Positions 35,656 to 44,270 are shown, numbered from the stretch's first letter. The stretch: DNA of 64,000 nt from Rhizobium sp. (GCA_027533385.1 JAPZUE010000055.1:90966-154965); one strand, 5' to 3'. Numbers and translations are program-made. Notes: generated from the letters alone by a model not told the origin.

Positions 35656-36087
35656 ATGGCCGGAGCGCTTCTCGACACCCACGCGCTCTACTGGTTGATC
35701 ACAGCAGCCAGCACCATGTCGCAGGAATCTCTTCTGGCAATCGCCGAAAGCCAGACATCCAGGTGTCTCTTGATATCGCTGATAAGCGCCTGGGAACTGT
35801 CGCTGGCCGCACTAAAGCCGGCGCACAAAGACCCGATGCTTCTGGATGACAAGTCGCCGTCACGCTGGTTTGCGTTGGCAAAGGCCGCAACAGGCGCCAG
35901 GGTCGCACCGATACACCACAAAATTGCCTGCGAAGCCGCAACAGTGGTGGTCGACACGGGGCACAAGGACCCCGGAGATTGTTATTTGATTGCAACGTCG
36001 CGCGTCAAAAACACACCGCTGATTACGAGAGATCGGACACTGATCGAACTTGCAGCAAAGGGCCACCTAGAGGTGATCCGATGCTAA
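35656..36087 (+). CDS. PIN-domain ribonuclease, VapC-like toxin
   Basis: A 143-residue PIN-domain protein. The fold begins LLDTHALYWLI with the first acidic residue, continues with SLISAWELSLAA (Glu), and has GHKDPGDCYLIATS followed by PLITRDRTLIE (Asp pair) near the C-terminus. These are the four acidic positions of VapC-type nucleases. It follows a 65-residue gene by 8 bp on the same strand. The target RNA cannot be predicted. Confidence 0.85.
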   Translation: MAGALLDTHALYWLITAASTMSQESLLAIAESQTSRCLLISLISAWELSLAALKPAHKDPMLLDDKSPSRWFALAKAATGARVAPIHHKIACEAATVVVDTGHKDPGDCYLIATSRVKNTPLITRDRTLIELAAKGHLEVIRC

Positions 36088-36109
36088 TGCGCCCCGAAAG
36101 GCCCGCCCC

Positions 36110-36913
36110 TTGAAGCTTCTTTCCCTGAATTGTTGGGCCGGGCGCCTGTTTCCCTCGATCCGTGACTATATCCTGTCAGAAAATGCCGACGTGATCTGCC
36201 TTCAGGAAGTCCTGCGATCGGATACGACCGAAGCGGAATGGGTGACCTATCGAGATGGTCACCTGGAATACCAGCAGCGCGCCAACCTCTTTGAAGACAT
36301 GCGGGCCGTTCTCCCTGATCACGACGCCTTCTTTTGCACCTCCATGCGGGGCGAACTCAGCGCAGACACCGGACCCATCTGGGCGGAATTCGGCCTGGCG
36401 ACCTTCGTCCGCCGCCGCCTTCCTGTTCTCGGCCACGCCATGGACTTTATCCATGACCAATACCGCCACGACGGCTGGGGACCACATCCCCGCCCCCGCA
36501 ACGCCCATGTAGTCAGGATCCATGATCCCGAAACGGGAGACCCAACGACCGTCGCCCACCTGCACGGCCTGCGTGGCGAGGATGGCAAGCACGACACGCC
36601 GGTACGCCTGGCACAGGCCCATGCGCTGGTCGCCTTGATCAATCGCCTCTGGCGTCCGAACGAGAAACTCATCGTCTGTGGTGACTTCAACCTCCTGCCC
36701 GACAGCGTCACATTCGACATGTTCAACTCTCTCGGGCTGACGGACCTGGTGACGGCAGGCGCCTTCACGGGGACACGAACGTCCTACTATACAAAGCCGG
36801 AACGGTTTGCGGATTACATCCTGGTGAACCGAGAGATCGATGTCTCCCGCTTCGAGGTCATCCGCGAACCCGAAGTTTCCGATCATTGCCCTCTCCTCCT
36901 GGAGTTCACCTGA
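36110..36913 (+). CDS. endonuclease/exonuclease/phosphatase-family protein (TTG start)
   Basis: A 267-residue metal-dependent hydrolase of the EEP superfamily. Motifs occur in order: SLNCWAG at the start, VICLQEVLRSD (metal Glu), HLHGLRGEDGKHD, VCGDFNLLPDS and SDHCPLLLEF (catalytic Asp-His). Substrates in this family range from DNA to phosphodiesters and sphingomyelin. The start is a TTG, supported by GAAAGG 9 bp upstream and by the fold beginning immediately. It is 22 bp after the PIN gene, possibly read on the same transcript. Confidence 0.88.
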   Translation: MKLLSLNCWAGRLFPSIRDYILSENADVICLQEVLRSDTTEAEWVTYRDGHLEYQQRANLFEDMRAVLPDHDAFFCTSMRGELSADTGPIWAEFGLATFVRRRLPVLGHAMDFIHDQYRHDGWGPHPRPRNAHVVRIHDPETGDPTTVAHLHGLRGEDGKHDTPVRLAQAHALVALINRLWRPNEKLIVCGDFNLLPDSVTFDMFNSLGLTDLVTAGAFTGTRTSYYTKPERFADYILVNREIDVSRFEVIREPEVSDHCPLLLEFT

Positions 36914-36985
36914 TCCCTCAGGGCAGCTACGGCAACCGAGCCAACACCTCGACACACCATCAACCCTGGCCTAGTCTCAGCCCTC

Positions 36986-37441
36986 ATGACCACGCCCCTC
37001 TCCCTCTCCGACACCGTCCCCGAAACCGCCCGCGACGCGATCCTCGCCGGCATCAAGGCCCACAACGACACCCTGCTCGGCCCGACCGACCGCAGGGACG
37101 TCTTCATCCCGATCACCAGCGAAGACGGCGACGTCGATGGCGGGCTGATCGGCTATACCGGTCGGGGCTGGCTCTATGTGGAATTGCTCTTCGTCCCCGA
37201 ACGCCTGCGCGGTCAGGGCATGGCGGCAAGACTTCTGGCGCTTGCGGAGGAGGAAGCCAGGGCCCGCGGCTGCATCGGCGCCTATATCGACACGATCAAC
37301 CCGGTCGCCTGCCGCACGTACGAGCGCGCCGGCTACCGTGTCTTCGGTCGCATCGAAAATTTCACCAGAGGGCTCGATATATGCTGGCTGATCAAGCGCT
37401 TCGGGGAAGCGCCTGACTCGCCACATCAGGCAGAGGCATAG
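36986..37441 (+). CDS. GNAT-family N-acetyltransferase
   Basis: A 151-residue GNAT protein. The acetyl-CoA-binding motif A is VPERLRGQGMAARLLALAEEEA (Q/RxxGxG/A type), and motif B is DTINPVACRTYERAGYRVFG. The N-terminal part (residues 1-45) is divergent. The 3' end overlaps the convergent GNAT gene at 37426 by 16 bp. The substrate is unknown. Confidence 0.88.
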   Translation: MTTPLSLSDTVPETARDAILAGIKAHNDTLLGPTDRRDVFIPITSEDGDVDGGLIGYTGRGWLYVELLFVPERLRGQGMAARLLALAEEEARARGCIGAYIDTINPVACRTYERAGYRVFGRIENFTRGLDICWLIKRFGEAPDSPHQAEA

Positions 37442-37995
37442 GCCCGGACAGGTGCCTCTTCCGTTGCGGAAACGGGCTCGGCCATGACAGCCTTGCAGTC
37501 CCGCCAGGCGATCACGCCCTTCAGCCGCGCATGCACATCATCCGCCAGCGGCACGATCAGCACCCGGTTCGGGTCGACGGGACCGGGAAAATCCAGCGCC
37601 TTGTAGGCCACCTTCTCGAAACCGAGCGGCATGTAATAAGGCGGGTCGCCGATCAGGATGACGCCTTCCGAACCCTTGCGCCGCGCCGCCTCGATGGCGA
37701 TCCGCACCAGTTCGCGGCCAATGCCCCGGTTCTTGTGGGAAGGGCGCACGGCGAGCGGCCCGAGCAGATGCCCCTTCACATCCCCGGCCAGAACCGGCGT
37801 CATGCGCACCGAGGCAATGGTCTCACCATTGTCGGCGCAGATGAAGGAGAGCGACCGGTCATGCGGCCCCTGCTCGCGAATGCGGGCTGCCGCACGCGTG
37901 TGCCGGCCGGGACCGAAAGCTTCTTCGTTGATGAGTTCGATGACGGCGTCGTGCGACGCATCCTCGGTGAGGTAGACAAGGCCGGAGTGAAACAT
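37426..37995 (-). CDS. GNAT-family N-acetyltransferase
   Basis: A 189-residue GNAT protein of the YhbS type. The CoA-binding motif is VRPSHKNRGIGRELVRIAIEAARR; it is preceded by LGPLA and followed by GDPPYYMPLGFEKV. The C-terminal 50 residues form an extra subdomain (VLIVPLADDVHARLKGVIAW). It is convergent with the GNAT gene at 36986, overlapping by 16 bp. The two GNATs are not close in sequence. Confidence 0.9.
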   Translation of the reverse strand: MFHSGLVYLTEDASHDAVIELINEEAFGPGRHTRAAARIREQGPHDRSLSFICADNGETIASVRMTPVLAGDVKGHLLGPLAVRPSHKNRGIGRELVRIAIEAARRKGSEGVILIGDPPYYMPLGFEKVAYKALDFPGPVDPNRVLIVPLADDVHARLKGVIAWRDCKAVMAEPVSATEEAPVRAYASA

Positions 37996-38244
37996 GGATG
38001 ACCGAAACCAAAAAGACAGACAGCAATAGAGTTCACGCGCACGGGGCTCGTGCGTTCGAGAGCTTCAGCGTCGTCGTGGGTTCCGTGCGATGGTCATCGG
38101 GGCCTTCAAATCTTGAGTTTGGTTCCGATAGCAGCAAAATTTCCGCGCGTCCAACGGAAAACGCACTGTTCAATCGTCAGCCCCTCGCAATCCCCGCCAA
38201 CAACCGTATTTTCCGGGTCACGTTCAAACGAGAAGGAAACAACC

Positions 38245-39228
38245 ATGGGCAAGCTGGTGGATGGCGTCTGGCACGACGTCTGGTACGACACGCAGTCGAC
38301 GTCCGGACACTTCAAGCGCGCTGATGCAAGCTTCCGCAACTGGGTGACGGCAGACGGCTCCGCCGGTCCTTCGGGCAAGGCTGGCTTCAAGGCCGAGGCC
38401 GGTCGCTACCATCTCTACGTCTCCTATGCCTGTCCCTGGGCCCATCGCACGCTGATCTTCCGCAAGCTGAAGGGGCTCGAAGACCTGATCTCGGTCTCGG
38501 TCGTCGATCCGCTGATGCTGAAGAACGGCTGGGAATTCCATGACCGCGATGGCGCGACAGCCGATCATCTCTTCGGCTCCGATTTCCTTTGGCAGGTCTA
38601 TGTGAAGGCGGACCCGAGCTTTTCCGGCCGCGTTACGGTTCCGGTCCTCTGGGACAAGCAGACGGGCACGATCGTCTCGAACGAAAGTTCGGAGATTATC
38701 CGCATGTTCAATTCGGCCTTCGATCACCTGACCGGCTCGAGCCTCGACATGCACCCTCAGGATCTCCACGCCGAGATCGACGAGATCAACGCCCGCATCT
38801 ATGACACCGTCAACAACGGCGTCTACAAGTCAGGCTTTGCCACCTCCCAGGAAGCCTATGAGAGTGCCGTCTATCCGCTCTTTGCAACACTCGACTGGCT
38901 GGAAGCACGCCTGACAAACCAGCGCTATCTGTTCGGCAACCGCATGACCGAAGCCGATTGGCGCCTGTTCACCACGCTGGTGCGCTTCGATCCGGTCTAT
39001 GTCGGGCATTTCAAATGCAATATCCGCCGCATCGCCGATTATCCGGCACTATCCGGCTATCTGCGCGACCTCTACCAGACCCCAGGCGTGGCGGAGACCG
39101 TCGAGATGCGCCACATCAAGCATCACTATTATCGCAGCCACACCATGATCAATCCGACCGGCGTGGTCCCCGTAGGCCCGGAAGAAGACCTGATGGCGCC
39201 ACACGGCCGCGAAGCGCTCGGCGGCTGA
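38245..39228 (+). CDS. glutathionyl-hydroquinone reductase (ECM4/YqjG family)
   Basis: Reduces glutathionyl-hydroquinones and is a member of the Xi-class glutathione transferases. In the 327-residue protein the thiol motif YACPWAHR (Cys63) replaces the Ser/Tyr of ordinary GSTs. The C-terminal domain includes VYKSGFATSQEAYE, RLFTTLVRFDPVYVGHFKCN and the ending HYYRSHTMINPTGVVPVGP, typical of this class. The start at 38245 has an AAGGA site; the ORF opens 65 codons earlier without support. It is convergent with the NUDIX gene (3-bp gap). Confidence 0.94.
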   Translation: MGKLVDGVWHDVWYDTQSTSGHFKRADASFRNWVTADGSAGPSGKAGFKAEAGRYHLYVSYACPWAHRTLIFRKLKGLEDLISVSVVDPLMLKNGWEFHDRDGATADHLFGSDFLWQVYVKADPSFSGRVTVPVLWDKQTGTIVSNESSEIIRMFNSAFDHLTGSSLDMHPQDLHAEIDEINARIYDTVNNGVYKSGFATSQEAYESAVYPLFATLDWLEARLTNQRYLFGNRMTEADWRLFTTLVRFDPVYVGHFKCNIRRIADYPALSGYLRDLYQTPGVAETVEMRHIKHHYYRSHTMINPTGVVPVGPEEDLMAPHGREALGG

Positions 39229-39231
39229 ACC

Positions 39232-39738
39232 TCACCAGTGATGTGCGGGGGCCATGTCTCCGGTGAGCTCCGCGATCCGCCGCAGCGTCGCCTGGGTCAC
39301 ACCGTCAGGAAGCCTGTCCAGATCGAAAAAGCCGGCCTCGGCAATCTCCCGACCGGCTGGCCGCTCCGCCGTCGGCCGGACTGTGACGCGGTAAAGCAGA
39401 ACATGATCGCGCCGGCTGATCCGCGCATTGAAATAGACATGGAAGAATTCCGGCGCATCGACCGGTTCCAGGTTGCCCTCTTCCCGCATCTCCTTGATCA
39501 GCGCCTCGATCGCCGTCTCGCCGCGTTCGACCCCACCGCCCGGCAGATGCCAGCCCGGCACATACGTGTGGCGCACGAGAAAGATCCGCCCCGCCTCGTC
39601 GAAACAGGCCGCCCGCACGCCAAGCGTCATGCCACGGCTGATGGCGAAATAGACATGCAGCAGACGAACAAGGAACCTCTTCGGCCATCCGAGCCTTTCG
39701 CTATCGGCGCCGGGTCCGGCACCATCCGCTGGCTTCAT
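39232..39738 (-). CDS. NUDIX hydrolase, unassigned substrate
   Basis: A 168-residue NUDIX protein with the box GGGVERGETAIEALIKEMREEGNL. The residue after the GGG and the missing second Glu of REUXEEXG (it reads MREEGNL) deserve a note, but the central EE is present. It is convergent with the hydroquinone reductase and divergent, with only about 41 bp between starts, from the metallophosphoesterase gene. Confidence 0.88.
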   Translation of the reverse strand: MKPADGAGPGADSERLGWPKRFLVRLLHVYFAISRGMTLGVRAACFDEAGRIFLVRHTYVPGWHLPGGGVERGETAIEALIKEMREEGNLEPVDAPEFFHVYFNARISRRDHVLLYRVTVRPTAERPAGREIAEAGFFDLDRLPDGVTQATLRRIAELTGDMAPAHHW

Positions 39739-39779
39739 TTTCCTTGCCCCTCGGTTTCAGCGCAGCTATGAGAAGCGCC

Positions 39780-40691
39780 ATGTTCAAGCTCGCCCACATC
39801 TCCGACGTGCATCTCGGCCCGCTGCCGAACCTGACGATCCGGGAACTGGCATCGAAGCGGATTACGGGCTATGTGAACTGGCATCGCAACCGTCGCAAGC
39901 ATCTTTTTCCCAATGCGCTGGAAATGGTTCTCGACGCGCTGCGCGCAGAAAATCCGGATCATCTCGCGATCACAGGCGATCTCGTCAACCTCGCTTCGAA
40001 GCTTGAGGTGCGCCTGGTCGCCGAATGGCTGAAGGAAGCCGGCGCGCCCCTCGACACCTCCGTCGTCCCCGGCAATCACGACGCCTATGTGCCGGGTGCC
40101 CATGAACGCGTCGTCCAGGCCTGGTATGATTACATGCGCGGCGATGACGATCCGCTGATCTTCCAGGACGACCACAAGCTCTTTCCCTATATCCGCCGCC
40201 GTGGTCCGGTTGCGCTGATCGGCTGTTCCACCTCAATCGCCACCCCGCCCTTCTCTGCCCAGGGTTATTTCAGCGGTCGCCAGGCGCGCGAGACGGCTGG
40301 CCTGTTGAAGGCGGCCGGCGAGGAAGGCCTGTTCCGCGTGGTGATGATCCATCATCCGCCGATCCGGGGTGCTGCCCCCCAGCACAAACGCATGATCGGC
40401 ATCCGTCGCTTCGCGGCCGCCATCCGCACCGGCGGCGCCGAACTCGTGCTGCACGGCCACACGCATCTGAACACGCTCTACTGGCTGGCCGACCGCGAAA
40501 AAAAGGTCCCCGTCGTCGGCATAGCCTCGGCAAGCCAGGGCCCAGGCGCCAAGAAACCGGCCGCCGGCTACAATCTCTTCTCCATCGACGGCGAAGCGGG
40601 AAACTGGCAGCTCGACTGGCAGCGCTACAAGATCGAGAGCGAAGATGCGCCGCTGAAGCTGGATCACAGCGAGCGGCTGCTGGGCGACTGA
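39780..40691 (+). CDS. metallophosphoesterase
   Basis: A 303-residue calcineurin-like phosphoesterase. Motifs in order are SDVHLG, GDLVN, GNHDAY, HHPP and GHTH, which together bind two metals. The exact phosphoester substrate is unknown (protein, cyclic nucleotide or phosphatidyl lipids are possible). The ATG at 39780 was chosen over an in-frame ATG 4 codons upstream (39768), and neither has a strong ribosome-binding site. Its stop is 5 bp before the second full MITE-like element. Confidence 0.9.
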   Translation: MFKLAHISDVHLGPLPNLTIRELASKRITGYVNWHRNRRKHLFPNALEMVLDALRAENPDHLAITGDLVNLASKLEVRLVAEWLKEAGAPLDTSVVPGNHDAYVPGAHERVVQAWYDYMRGDDDPLIFQDDHKLFPYIRRRGPVALIGCSTSIATPPFSAQGYFSGRQARETAGLLKAAGEEGLFRVVMIHHPPIRGAAPQHKRMIGIRRFAAAIRTGGAELVLHGHTHLNTLYWLADREKKVPVVGIASASQGPGAKKPAAGYNLFSIDGEAGNWQLDWQRYKIESEDAPLKLDHSERLLGD

Positions 40692-40696
40692 CGGTT

Positions 40697-40960
40697 ATAC
40701 CAAGTGTCGATGATAGGAACCCATAGGATCGGCTCGACCGGTCTTCCTGGCTAGGAGAGGTCCGAAGAGCGATGCTTGCGCATCGGTCGAGGAACTCGAC
40801 GACGCCAGAAAGGCCGGGAAGCCGACCGGAGGTGGCTTATTGTGGGCCCCTGGCGTTGTTGCGCCGCTTGGCCGATGCGTCAGCATCGCCCGGCGCGCCG
40901 CGCCTAGCCAGAGACCCGCAAGAAGCCATCCTATAGGTCCCTATCATCGACACTTGGTAT
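40697..40960. repeat. 264-bp palindromic MITE-like element, copy 2 (full length)
   Basis: Ends ATACCAAGTGTCGATGATA and TATCATCGACACTTGGTAT are exact inverse complements, and the length is the same as copy 1. Both copies are flanked by TT on the left and TA on the right; a TA target duplication is possible but not provable from one strain. It fills the whole gap between two convergent genes. Its last base also serves as the first base of the TTA triplet (40960-40962) that is the stop codon of the alpha/beta hydrolase gene. Confidence 0.88.
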
Positions 40961-41733
40961 TAGTCTTCGGCCAAGGCCACCCGGATTGATGACGCCACCA
41001 CGTCTGTCGCCTCGTCGATCAGCATATGCCCTACCCCCTCGATCAAGGTCACCACCGCACCCGGCCAGATCTTCGACGCCTGCTCGATCGGCAGAATCGG
41101 ATCTGCGGTGCCCCACAGCAGCCGAGTCGGGATCCCAAAACCGTCGAAAGAATTCAGAGGCAATGTCCCCTGCCCGATCGAACCATCACGCTCGACGAGA
41201 AAGGACTTGAGGATCTCCATCAACCGATCCAGCGCTCCAGGTGCCTGGCGCGCCGCGGCCAGCCGTTTGAGGCCGGATGGGTCCGCCACATGTCCCGGTG
41301 CCGTCATCGCCGCAAGCGCCGTCGCAAGATCGCCTTCCTTTTCGGCCATCGCATAGTGCCGCAAGGCCCGATGATCGATCTCGAAGTCAAAGCCGCCAGG
41401 GGCAAGAAGCGTCAGCGAGTGCACGCTTGAGGCAGCTTTCAGCGCAACAAGGCTCGCCACGGCCCCGCCCATCGAGTGGCCGCAGAGATAAAAGGAGGAC
41501 ACGCCCCGCTTTTCGAGATCAGCAAGTATGGCCTTGGCCATGACGCCCGCATGCCCGACACCCTCGGCATCAAGCGAGCGACCATGCCCCGGAAGATCGT
41601 AGATGATAAGCGGCTGATCAGCATCGAGCCGGTCGACGACCGGCGCCCAGAGAGCACCAATCCCGCCAAAGCCATGCAGCAGCACAAGCGGCGCCTTCGC
41701 CGAGGAGGACTGTCGAACCTCGGCGAAGACCAT
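40960..41733 (-). CDS. alpha/beta-hydrolase
   Basis: A 257-residue hydrolase with the oxyanion region LVLLHGFGG, nucleophile elbow CGHSMGGAV, acidic residue in LLWGTADPI and catalytic His in EGVGHMLID. The start at 41733 has GAGG upstream and lies 7 bp after the leuA stop. The ORF runs further up into leuA, without support. It probably shares the leuA transcript. The 3' end touches the repeat element at 40697-40960. Confidence 0.88.
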   Translation of the reverse strand: MVFAEVRQSSSAKAPLVLLHGFGGIGALWAPVVDRLDADQPLIIYDLPGHGRSLDAEGVGHAGVMAKAILADLEKRGVSSFYLCGHSMGGAVASLVALKAASSVHSLTLLAPGGFDFEIDHRALRHYAMAEKEGDLATALAAMTAPGHVADPSGLKRLAAARQAPGALDRLMEILKSFLVERDGSIGQGTLPLNSFDGFGIPTRLLWGTADPILPIEQASKIWPGAVVTLIEGVGHMLIDEATDVVASSIRVALAED

Positions 41734-41740
41734 CCCGGCC

Positions 41741-43453
41741 TCAGGCTTTCTTTTTCTCGTCGAGCACGCGGTTGGCGGCTGAGACGATGGCCTCAAGCGA
41801 AGCCGTCACGATATTGGTGTTGATGCCAGCCCCGAACAGCTTGCCACCGGCATGCGCCATCTCGACATAGGCGATGGCAGCCGCATTCGAACCATGCTGC
41901 AGCGAATGCTCGGAATAATCCTGCACCGAGAGATCCACGCCGAGATAGGTCGAGAGCGCATTGACGAAGCCGTCGATCGGACCCGTGCCCTTGCCTTCGA
42001 TCCGCTTCACCTCGCCATTGTCGGTGATCTCGGCGGCAACCACGCGGATGCCCTTCTTCTCCGTATCCGGATAGGTGTGGTGATCGACGAATTTCAGGCG
42101 CGAACCGGTCTGATCGACATAACGCTCAATGAAGCGCTCATAGATCTTCTTCGACGGCAGTTCCTTGCCTTCCTCGTCGGTAATCCGCTGGATGTCCTCG
42201 CGGAACTCGATCTGCAGGTTGCGCGGCAGGTTGATGCCGTAATCCTCCTGCAGGATATAGGCGATGCCGCCCTTGCCGGACTGCGAGTTGATGCGGATGA
42301 TCGCCTCATAGGTGCGGCCGACATCCTGCGGATCGATCGGCAGATAGGGCACTTCCCAGATCGGCGAATTGGCCTTCTTGATCGCCTTCATGCCCTTGTT
42401 GATCGCATCCTGGTGCGAGCCGGAGAAGGCCGTATAGACCAGTTCGCCGACATACGGATGGCGCTCGGGGATCACCATCTCGTTGGAGTATTCATAGACC
42501 GCCTTGATCCGCTCGATGTCGGTGCAATCCAGTTTCGGGTCGACACCCTGGGTGTACATGTTCAGCGCCAGCGTAACCACGTCAACATTGCCGGTACGCT
42601 CGCCATTGCCGAACAGCGTGCCCTCGACGCGATCCGCACCGGCCATCAGGCCGAGCTCGGTGGCGGCAATGCCGGTCCCCCGGTCGTTGTGCGGATGCAG
42701 CGAGATGATGACGTTCTCGCGGTTGTCGATGTTGCGGCACATCCATTCGATCTGGTCGGCATAGATATTCGGCGTCGCCATCTCGACGGTCGACGGCAGG
42801 TTGAGGATCAGCTTGTTGTCAGCCGTCGGCCTCACTTCGGCGATGACGGCGTTGCAGATCTCCAAGGCCACTTCCAGCTCGGTGCCGGTAAAGCTCTCCG
42901 GCGAATATTCAAAGCGATAACCACCGCCGGCCTTCGCCGACATGTCCATGATCATCTTGGCGGCATCGACGGCGATCTGCTTGATGCCGGCGACATCCTT
43001 GCCGAAGACCACGCGACGCTGCAATTCGGAGGTCGAGTTGTAGAAATGGATGATCGGGTTCGTGGCCCCCTCCAGCGCCTCGAAGGTCCGCGTGATCAGC
43101 TCCGGGCGGCACTGCACCAGCACCTGCAGAGAGACGTCAGCGGGAACACCGCCCTCTTCCACGCACCAGCGGGCAAAGTCGAAATCGGTCTGGGAAGCCG
43201 AAGGGAAGCCGATCTCGATTTCCTTGAAGCCCATGTCGAGCAAGAGCTGGAACATCCGGGCCTTGCGGTCATGGCCCATCGGGTTGACCAGCGACTGGTT
43301 GCCGTCGCGCAGATCCACCGAGCACCAGATCGGCGCCTTGTCGATCACCTTCGAGGGCCATGTGCGGTCTGAAATGTCGATCTGCGGATAAGGGCGATAC
43401 TTGGTTGCGGCATCCGGCATGCCCTGCTTGACGGTATGGGTCTTCAAAATCAT
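41741..43453 (-). CDS. leuA: 2-isopropylmalate synthase (long form)
   Basis: First committed step of leucine biosynthesis: condenses acetyl-CoA with 2-ketoisovalerate. The 570-residue protein has the TIM-barrel motifs CSVDLRDGNQSL (HxDGxQ variant) and SLHPHNDRGTGIAATELGLMAGADRVEGTLFGNGERTGNVD. The regulatory C-terminal domain is present from about residue 430, ending in GINTNIVTASLEAIVSAANRVL, which binds leucine. It is transcribed with the alpha/beta hydrolase gene, 7 bp apart. A leucine-codon leader lies upstream (43614-43703). Confidence 0.97.
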   Translation of the reverse strand: MILKTHTVKQGMPDAATKYRPYPQIDISDRTWPSKVIDKAPIWCSVDLRDGNQSLVNPMGHDRKARMFQLLLDMGFKEIEIGFPSASQTDFDFARWCVEEGGVPADVSLQVLVQCRPELITRTFEALEGATNPIIHFYNSTSELQRRVVFGKDVAGIKQIAVDAAKMIMDMSAKAGGGYRFEYSPESFTGTELEVALEICNAVIAEVRPTADNKLILNLPSTVEMATPNIYADQIEWMCRNIDNRENVIISLHPHNDRGTGIAATELGLMAGADRVEGTLFGNGERTGNVDVVTLALNMYTQGVDPKLDCTDIERIKAVYEYSNEMVIPERHPYVGELVYTAFSGSHQDAINKGMKAIKKANSPIWEVPYLPIDPQDVGRTYEAIIRINSQSGKGGIAYILQEDYGINLPRNLQIEFREDIQRITDEEGKELPSKKIYERFIERYVDQTGSRLKFVDHHTYPDTEKKGIRVVAAEITDNGEVKRIEGKGTGPIDGFVNALSTYLGVDLSVQDYSEHSLQHGSNAAAIAYVEMAHAGGKLFGAGINTNIVTASLEAIVSAANRVLDEKKKA

Positions 43454-43592
43454 CGTCTTCGTCTCTTCTCGTCCTCGTCGGCGTGATCAGCTGATAGCAA
43501 ATCAGCCTGGCTTTGACACGTCCGAACGAACCCTGTTCAGGGAATTACTGATATGGATTAGGGAGTTTTCGAGGAGCAATCGCCAAACGGCT

Positions 43593-43628
43593 GACCCGGC
43601 CGCCGGGCGCTCCTCAATGGACCCGGCA
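43593..43628 (-). promoter_or_regulatory. possible mutually exclusive RNA stems between leader and leuA
   Basis: On the minus strand, CCGGG in the leader's last codons (43622-43626) and the downstream GCCGGG (43595-43600) can each pair with the middle CCCGGC (43602-43607). These are alternative pairings of the kind used in attenuators. A larger GAGGAGC/GCTCCTC pair encloses the second stem. I see no T-run after either stem, so termination may not be intrinsic. Confidence 0.4.
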
Positions 43629-43703
43629 ACCGCGGATAAGGCCGAGAAGAAGAAGCGAGTTTGGCACCGACGCGACAACGCCGGCCGCAGCGCGGGCCGT
43701 CAT
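43614..43703 (-). CDS. candidate leucine leader peptide upstream of leuA
   Basis: A short frame of 29 codons ends SLLLLGLIRGCRVH, with the codons CTT CTT CTT CTC GGC CTT at 43641-43655, about 160 nt before the leuA start. Four consecutive Leu codons in the region before a leucine biosynthesis gene are the signature of transcription attenuation. The start codon is uncertain: ATG at 43703 (29 aa) or 43739 (41 aa); neither has a strong ribosome-binding site. The real leader may be shorter and use another start. Confidence 0.55.
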   Translation of the reverse strand: MTARAAAGVVASVPNSLLLLGLIRGCRVH

Positions 43704-43780
43704 TTCAGTCGCAGCAATCGAGGTGCAGTTGATCTTCATGAAATGAGGAATAACGCGACGAACTGAATCGCGCAAGGGTG

Positions 43781-44020
43781 TTATTTTGGCCAGGGAGCCC
43801 CCTTCAGCTTCTCGCCGATCCATCCGGCGACAAGGGCTTCTCGGGTCACACCCAATCGAGCAGCCTCCTCGTCTAACTGCCGCAATTGCAACGCCGAGAG
43901 ATGTAAGCTGGTTTCGATCTGCTCATTGGGGCGCCAAGCGTTCTCCCAGTCGAGATACTCGCTGATATCCTCCCCATCATCGAACTTCTTATCGAATTCG
44001 GCTGCGGTTATATTCTTCAT
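43781..44020 (-). CDS. brnA: BrnA-type antitoxin
   Basis: A 79-residue protein with an acidic N-terminus (FDKKFDDGEDISEYLDWENA) and a ribbon-helix-helix-like C-terminus (LHLSALQLRQLDEEAARLGVTREALVAGWIGEKL). It fits BrnA, which binds the BrnT toxin and represses the operon. It follows brnT on the same strand and overlaps it by 32 bp, the usual order of this system. Confidence 0.78.
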   Translation of the reverse strand: MKNITAAEFDKKFDDGEDISEYLDWENAWRPNEQIETSLHLSALQLRQLDEEAARLGVTREALVAGWIGEKLKGAPWPK

Positions 44021-44270
44021 AGCGTTCTTTCTCCATGGCCCGTGCCCGCCTGACAGAAATCAATCGAACCGTTTCACTGCGCAGGACGTAAACGGCCACC
44101 CATAAACGGCCGTCCATTTCCGCAATTAGTGCGTATCGAGGCTCGCCTACATACTTGGCTCGGATGATCAGTCTCAGTTTGTCCCGCCAAAGGGCTTGAG
44201 CCTCGACAAAGTCGACGCCGTGCTTGTCTTTGTTGCTTGCGCTCTTGGCAGGATCGAAATCGAAATCCAT
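43989..44270 (-). CDS. brnT: BrnT-type RNase toxin
   Basis: A 93-residue protein of the BrnT/DUF497 family. The start FDFDPAKSASNKDKHGVDFVEAQALWRD and the C-terminal RLISVRRARAMEKERYEEY are diagnostic, with the RR.R..E...YE helix containing catalytic residues of this RelE-like RNase. It is followed by the brnA antitoxin and lies 38 bp downstream of the benE gene. Confidence 0.88.
   Translation of the reverse strand: MDFDFDPAKSASNKDKHGVDFVEAQALWRDKLRLIIRAKYVGEPRYALIAEMDGRLWVAVYVLRSETVRLISVRRARAMEKERYEEYNRSRIR

Noticed and set aside
41852..43372. 506-aa plus-strand ORF
   Set aside because: Antisense shadow of leuA.
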